64,000 bases of DNA. Origin: Sympetrum striolatum. Taxonomy: Eukaryota > Arthropoda > Insecta > Odonata > Libellulidae. Positions 59,105 to 64,000 of the stretch are shown here, one piece after another. Position numbers and translations under genes: made by a program. Positions within the stretch are counted from its first letter, which is position 1. Every line of letters begins with the position of its first letter. The stretch spans positions 38,163,393 through 38,227,392 of the forward strand of contig OX388350.1 of assembly GCA_947579665.1 (NCBI GenBank), given 5' to 3'. A model generated the notes under the pieces. It was not told the DNA's origin, searched no databases, and saw nothing but the letters and a program-made list of their open reading frames with translations.

Positions 59105-59200
59105 GTAATTTTCCATTTCGCCGAACAATCAGAGCGCACTATTTGGTTCAACGTATATTCCAATGGTTTAAACTCCAGTTGCTACGGAGGTGCTACCGGT
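59105..59200 (+). promoter_or_regulatory. Promoter-like inner edge of the right arm
   Basis: ACAATCAGAGCGC (59,124 on; CAAT-type) followed by TTTGGTTCAACGT and GTTGCTACGG at 59,178-59,187, in the same order as the left arm. A donor-like GGTAAGTAGG follows at 59,391, matching the left-arm donor. Confidence 0.45.
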
Positions 59201-60953
59201 GTTTATTTCAATCAAACTTTTGAATTGTATAATTACAGCATTTTCTAAATCAAATATATGTGAGCAATTTCAAAGTGTAACTCAATAACAATTATTTTAA
59301 ATTTCATTCGAGAATTATGTATTATGTAAATTAGCGGTTATTTCCTGACGTCAAGATTTTAGTGGACTTGGTCTTGCATGTTATTTATTTGGTAAGTAGG
59401 TGCATCGTGATAAATTACTCTAGTTTAAGTGCTAAAGGTTTATTTTTCTTTGGAGGCGTAAAATTTAATCCTTACGGCCAATATATTTTGTGAATTCCTG
59501 GATGAAGTCTTTGTTGTTGCTGCATTGACAGTGTTTTATAACTCTCGTCGTGTATTGACTTTCGTTTTTTTTACCTCGAATATGGGTTAACTTAAGTTTT
59601 ACGATTAAAATTCCATTTTTCCTTAGTTTTCAAGAATCCTTCTTTCAACCTTTAGGCTCGAAGTTCTTATCACTGGAAATCGTATTAGGAGTCGTTATTT
59701 TTAGCATTGTTTCTGAATATTGAAATCTAATAGAGTGGAATAGTTAATCTGAAGCAATCTTTTTACAGTTTTTAGTGTAAAATTAAGAAATAGACACATT
59801 AATGATACCAAGAAGATATTTATTTAAATTTAAATTTGATTAGACCGTTCTTCAACGTTTTATCATCTTAATATCAAAGGGAAGACTTCCAACATCTTAA
59901 CGTTCTTTCATAATTCGATTGAAAATCACAATTCATGTAATACTTGAATAATGCGTAGATATCCCTTTGCGCTAAGTTACTAGATTCTTCTTTTCCTTTC
60001 TGAGTCAAGTATTGCTAATTGTATTAATTTATTCACAGGAATAGCGAGTGAAAGTCTTAAATTTAAATTTAATTGAAGACTAAGATATATAACATATCCG
60101 TTCTTGGTTTAACAAAATTACCCGTTCAGATAATATTTTTGGAAATTGTTTCGAGATTAGTACCGGAAATATATGTCATATAAACGTGGTTTATAATTGA
60201 ATTTCAACAATTTTTATCCTATCATTCATGTTTTATTCAATTTCTTTCTGTTAACTTTTCTTTTGTTATAAGATTCAAATTGACATTGAATTTAAATCTT
60301 GAGTAATAGAACCTAGATACCGATTCTCTAGACGTTTGTATCTTTTTATGCTCAACCTTGAATCATGATGAATATCAGTTATGATTCTTTAAATTCTAAA
60401 ATCAAGTAATTTTATAACTTTTCCTAGCTTAGTACTGTGTCTTCAACGGAATTTATGGAGTAATCATTTATAATATCTTTTAATTCTATCAACTATCGTA
60501 CTAACGGACGATCTGAAATAATTTCGATTGTAATTTACGATTATTTATCGTTTTCAGCATTTTAGTTTATTCATTTATGTTTTAAATCCCGTTTTGCTTC
60601 AATATTTTTATTTGACCAAAATAAAAATTATTAATATGAATTAAATAAGCAAATAATTACTAGTGTTTTATTTTATGTAAATCAGTTAAGATATCTTCGC
60701 GTTTGAAGTTGAATGCATTAGTTTACTAAATTCCTAAGCGAAAGTTGCTTAACATCTTTGATTTGGTATCCAGTCTCGTCTAACGAGGTCGTTTCGGAAA
60801 TCCTACTTTTAGCAATTAGTACTAGCGTCAGATAGCTCTTGCGCATGAATCGTACAATATTTTATGGAAGTAATCAATAAGTATTTCATTGAATCCTTAA
60901 ATAATTAATTACACATTTAATTAAAGTTTGCCTTTATTTTTTTTATGTTTGAG

Positions 60954-61063
60954 GAAGTGAGATCTCTCGCATATGGATGATTCTTCTGGATGCCTTGGGT
61001 GTGATACCGAAAGTGCAATCATCGTAGGATGACCAAATTATGTCTTCTGGATCTTAGATACAG
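60954..61063 (+). pseudogene. Right-arm copy of the shared exon
   Basis: 110 nt; acceptor-like TTTGAG, donor GTTAGC. The shared frame gives SEISRIWMILLDALGVIPKV, QSS and then TAG. It matches 52,701-52,836 and 55,108-55,218 on the other strand. Confidence 0.35.
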
Positions 61064-61813
61064 GTTAGCTATATTATTATGATATTTTCTGACATATATT
61101 CTTTCTCATGCGTAACATATATTTAATTTTAACGGGCAGTTCAAATGGTTTTTATGAAATAACTAGGATTAAGTATTGGAATAACCGTGAATGTGTGTCA
61201 TTAATTCCTTTTTTTGTTGAATAATATGGATATTATTTTCATTGAAGGACGTCGTTGGAGGAATACTTGCGGATACTACGTTGGGAAATGCCATCGAGCG
61301 ACTACGTCAAGGTATAGTGGCAGGATAAATTTAGGCCGGTAGAAAATAAAATAAACACTTGCTTGAAAGATAGAATCCGCGACTTATGAAGCTAAGTCAA
61401 TCTGTGAAGAGCACGTCCTAAATATGTAATTAATTACTTAACTATTTATTGAATCATCTAATGAAAAATTATGCGGACATTTAATGCACGTATAATTTTG
61501 ATAATTTTAATATTTAATAACTATGAATTGATTGCTTATGCTTCAATGAATCTATTCCGTATTTATTCCATATTATTATTTTATATATTGTAGAGTGTGT
61601 GTATATAACTTTCTATATTAATTGTCTGCTGTATTAACAACTTTAAAATGGGCTATTTTATACGATTATATAATTTTTATGTGATTTAATTATTCATGTA
61701 CGTCTTTATTTTTGTATATATTTTGTATTTATACTTGTAAAGTATCTGTAAAACTTACATGGATCTCTGGGGTTAGGAATAGGAGGCCAGCGGGCCTCCC
61801 CATCCGCTTGCCG

Positions 61814-61823
61814 AATAAATAAA
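61814..61823 (+). terminator. Poly(A) signal of the right arm
   Basis: AATAAATAAA followed by TGAAAGACTTCTTGGGTG, the plus-strand counterpart of 48,441-48,462. Confidence 0.5.
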
Positions 61824-61869
61824 TGAAAGACTTCTTGGGTGAAATAGGAAACATAGAACATAGTTGTCG

Positions 61870-62262
61870 GGAGAAATAGGAAGGCCGTTTGGCTAGGGTG
61901 GAACCTTGGGAGGAAGGGTAAACCAATAGAAGTACCTTAAGGGAAGGGCGCGTTCCGCGAAGGCCTTGGGGGTAGGGAAAGCTTCGGGAAGGTCTTGGGG
62001 GAAGGGCGGGCCCCAGGAACGTCCTAGCGTATGGCTGACACGGGAGGTCTAGGGGGTTATGAAGGCCCTGCGAATGGATGGAATCCCAGAGAAAGTCCTG
62101 GGGACGGGGAAGTCCTCGAGAAGGACATGGGGAAGTTGTGCGAGACTTGGGAGGGAGGGAGTCCCATGAAAGGGCCTGGGGGGGTAGTAAGGGTCCCGGG
62201 CGAATGGGTCCTGGGGGAAGGGGTCCCGGGAATTGTGGTTCTCGGGGGAGACGTTGTCAGTG
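61870..62262. repeat. GC-rich minisatellite beyond the right arm
   Basis: Irregular units with CCTTGGGGG, AAGTCCT, GGTCCCGGG and GGGAAGG motifs. Inverted relative of 48,011-48,330. The long ORFs through it on both strands are compositional. It ends abruptly at about 62,262, where AT-rich sequence resumes. Confidence 0.8.
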
Positions 62263-62548
62263 GATTGTAAATTTGCAATCAATTTAATCTCCGTTTTTAT
62301 CAATTCTGATTATAAGTTTAATTGATCGATCCCTGTAATAAGTGTAATTATAGGGATCCATGCTATAGTTTTTTATTTTTGCAGCATTTAATTATGTACA
62401 TCATTTTATAAATTGTTGATCTTTTTTAAAAATATTTATCATCAGCTGCATGGGCCCTATGATGTATGTTGATGTTTTTTGCAGGAATAAATGTTTCAAC
62501 GACCTTGCTGACTGCTTCTTATACTAATTGTAATCTTTTTGTTTGTAG

Positions 62549-62727
62549 TAGCAGAAGATGTCTATTATCACAAGGATGATCCTGTTGTCATGTACTTTCC
62601 AGATGATGATGAGAACCCAGTGGCTACAATCATCGACCCTAAGGATGATGTTGTTGATGAAGATGATAGTAACATTTATTTTGCTCAAATGTTACTTCCT
62701 GGGTATACAAATCATTTCAAAAATTAG
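62549..62727 (+). CDS. 3'-terminal coding exon of an unidentified gene
   Basis: It follows an acceptor with a clear pyrimidine tract (TTTTTGTTTGTAG ending 62,548). The frame is open to TAG at 62,725-62,727: AEDVYYHKDDPVVMYFPDDD, then ENPVATIIDPKDDVVDEDDS, NIYFAQMLLPGYTNHFKN. It is strongly acidic with a hydrophobic, aromatic C-terminus. Codon use is protein-like and there is a poly(A) signal 196 bases on. Another acceptor-like TTTTTTGCAG occurs at about 62,484, so an upstream exon may lie there. I do not recognise the protein. It begins before this window's resolved region or in distant exons. Confidence 0.5.
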
Positions 62728-62922
62728 GTCTTCTTCTTTCTTTTTGTAAGGTTTAAACCATCTACTACATTAATTTTGGGAATTCAACTAATGATATTAT
62801 TGTCTCCTATATTCCCCATAATTTTGCTCATTCCAATACTTGCGACATGTTTTCCTTTTTCATAAATCTATATAGGCTCACAATATCTTTACATGTAAAT
62901 ATAATCTAACCTTCACTCTCTA

Positions 62923-62928
62923 AATAAA
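62923..62928 (+). terminator. Poly(A) signal
   Basis: AATAAA within CTAAATAAAACAC, about 200 bases after the stop at 62,727. It is consistent with the 3' end of the gene whose last exon is at 62,549. Confidence 0.45.
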
Positions 62929-62939
62929 ACACTATGGGC

Positions 62940-64000
62940 TTTGATCATCCTACATTAATATCTATCTATATATATGCATTTCTTCCTCAATGAATCTAAT
63001 TAGACATAGAAGGACTACTTTGATTTGTTCAATACATATTCAGTCTTCAAGAAACACTAGATATATTTAAAACATCCAGCTGTAACTGTAAGAGAATCTA
63101 GCTTGAAATGGATATTTAACGTTATTCTTTTTAGTGAAGGAAGCAGCCAACTCTATGTAGGAAATGTTACTGTAACTGCATGGGACTACCCTTAATGTTT
63201 CATTATCAACAAGGCTGATTGCACATGGTTGCACATCCAGCAAACTATCAGGCTCAGTCCAAAGAAAAAAAACAGTGAGTAAAAATATTTCTAAAAGGTT
63301 CACCAGTTAAAATATTACCTAATTAAAGATGATCTGGAATATATTCAAAATAATAATTTTGTACATGAGAAGGGGAAATAAATATTGAGCAATCAAGTGA
63401 TAAAAAGATAAATTTATGGTCAGCAAATGAGTGGAACTTATTGTGACTTTTAAAAATGATAATGCCATATTTTAATAAAATGTCAGCAAATATTCAAAAT
63501 ATATATCTTAAAAATTTATTCCAAGCCTCAGTTGTATGATATTGAATTTTGCTTTTGAAAATACAAATGATTACTGCTAGAAAATTGCTATCCACAGATG
63601 CTATACTTTTGTTCTATACTGTAAAGACATACAAACTTTAGGAATCATCAAATCAATATCATATTAAAAACTGATTATTAGTTATTTGTGTTTCAAATGT
63701 TATTTCTTCCATTCTGACTATCATGCATCATATTAAAATATTTGAATCACATTCCACTAAATTTGTGACCAAAAGATTTTCCAAGAGGGGAATTGCTCTA
63801 ACACCATCTAAATATATGCAATTTAGAATACCTAGAAGTTAAGGACTATAATGTGATTAGAGTTGACTGGTTTAAATTGGGATGCAACGTTGAGTATGGT
63901 ACTGCAAAGTCACAAACCAAAGTGGTTCTACCCTATGTGACCAAATTTATAGATTTTCTATAAACATGAGGTTCAAATGAAATTATGAGATATTCTTCTT
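62940..64000. other. No assigned gene; weak minus-strand candidate at 63,110-63,260
   Basis: A minus ORF (63,303-63,067) contains DSLLDVQPCAISLVDNETLR then VVPCSYSNISYIELAASF. It could be an exon but has no clear splice borders. The remaining sequence is AT-rich and anonymous. Confidence 0.3.

Larger units (their letters stand above)
59105..61840 (+). other. Right arm of inverted duplication: shorter putative transcription unit
   Basis: Mirror of the left arm on the plus strand: promoter-like edge, donor at 59,391/2, one shared exon (60,954-61,063), a block equivalent to 48,850-49,085 (61,170-61,410, with GGACGTCGTTGGAGGA and CGGATACTACGTTGGGAA), an AT-rich trailer, and AATAAATAAA at 61,814. 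It lacks the four mini-exon-like units. The shared exon has an in-frame stop, so this arm may be a non-coding or dead copy. Confidence 0.5.

Noticed and set aside
1..64000. tRNA, rRNA or bacterial-type operons
   Set aside because: No cloverleaf-capable tRNA with intact A and B boxes, no rRNA stretch and no tightly packed co-directional ORFs were seen.

Overview
The window is eukaryotic nuclear DNA from an arthropod, most likely an insect. It is strongly AT-rich, has no operons or bacterial-type genes, and what coding sequence it holds is split by GT-AG introns. Most of the recognisable sequence is decayed mobile DNA of kinds common in insects: Jockey/CR1-like and RTE-like LINEs, Penelope-like elements, PIF/Harbinger, a P-like element, a CACTA-like element and several MITEs. 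I cannot name the species. No intact, well-known host gene lies wholly in the window.

Layout. 0-7 kb: two dimeric copies of one interspersed repeat in inverted orientation, a (CA)n microsatellite, a 169-bp MITE and a LINE remnant. 8-10.3 kb: a 2,252-bp element with CACTA-like ends (CACAGG inverted repeats, TAA target duplication) carrying a broken copy of a multi-copy arthropod protein of unknown function. 12-18.7 kb: LINE remnants and a cluster of tRNA-like SINE fragments. 18.9-24.9 kb: a decayed tandem array with a period of about 2.34 kb, whose plus strand keeps traces of a coiled-coil reading frame. 25.6-27.2 kb: a MITE and a Penelope-like remnant.

28-42.4 kb: an apparent nest of two PIF/Harbinger termini. 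An outer pair (GGGCCGTATTTATAG) encloses an inner pair (GGGCCGGTTGCACCA), both flanked by TTA. Inside lie three HARBI1-like transposase copies. One has its three exons intact except for one stop codon, which falls on the expected third catalytic residue. Myb-type partner ORFs lie tail to tail with two of the transposases. The same interval holds nested LINE, Penelope-like and P-like insertions. The P-like element (37,963-38,889) has an 8-bp target duplication, and a paralogous empty site survives 2.5 kb away.

44-46.2 kb: two candidate single exons of unknown genes. 47-62.3 kb: a large, diverged inverted duplication. Two related transcription units appear to run head to head, outward from a spacer of about 2.9 kb. 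Each has a CCAAT box and a GTTGCTACGG X-box-like motif at its inner edge, splice-like sites inside, an AATAAA-type signal and then a GC-rich minisatellite. The left unit also holds a tandem series of four mini-exon-like units of about 90 nt, spaced about 210 bp apart, on the minus strand. This is the least explained structure in the window. 62.5-63 kb: a 3'-terminal coding exon, with poly(A) signal, of a gene that begins further left.
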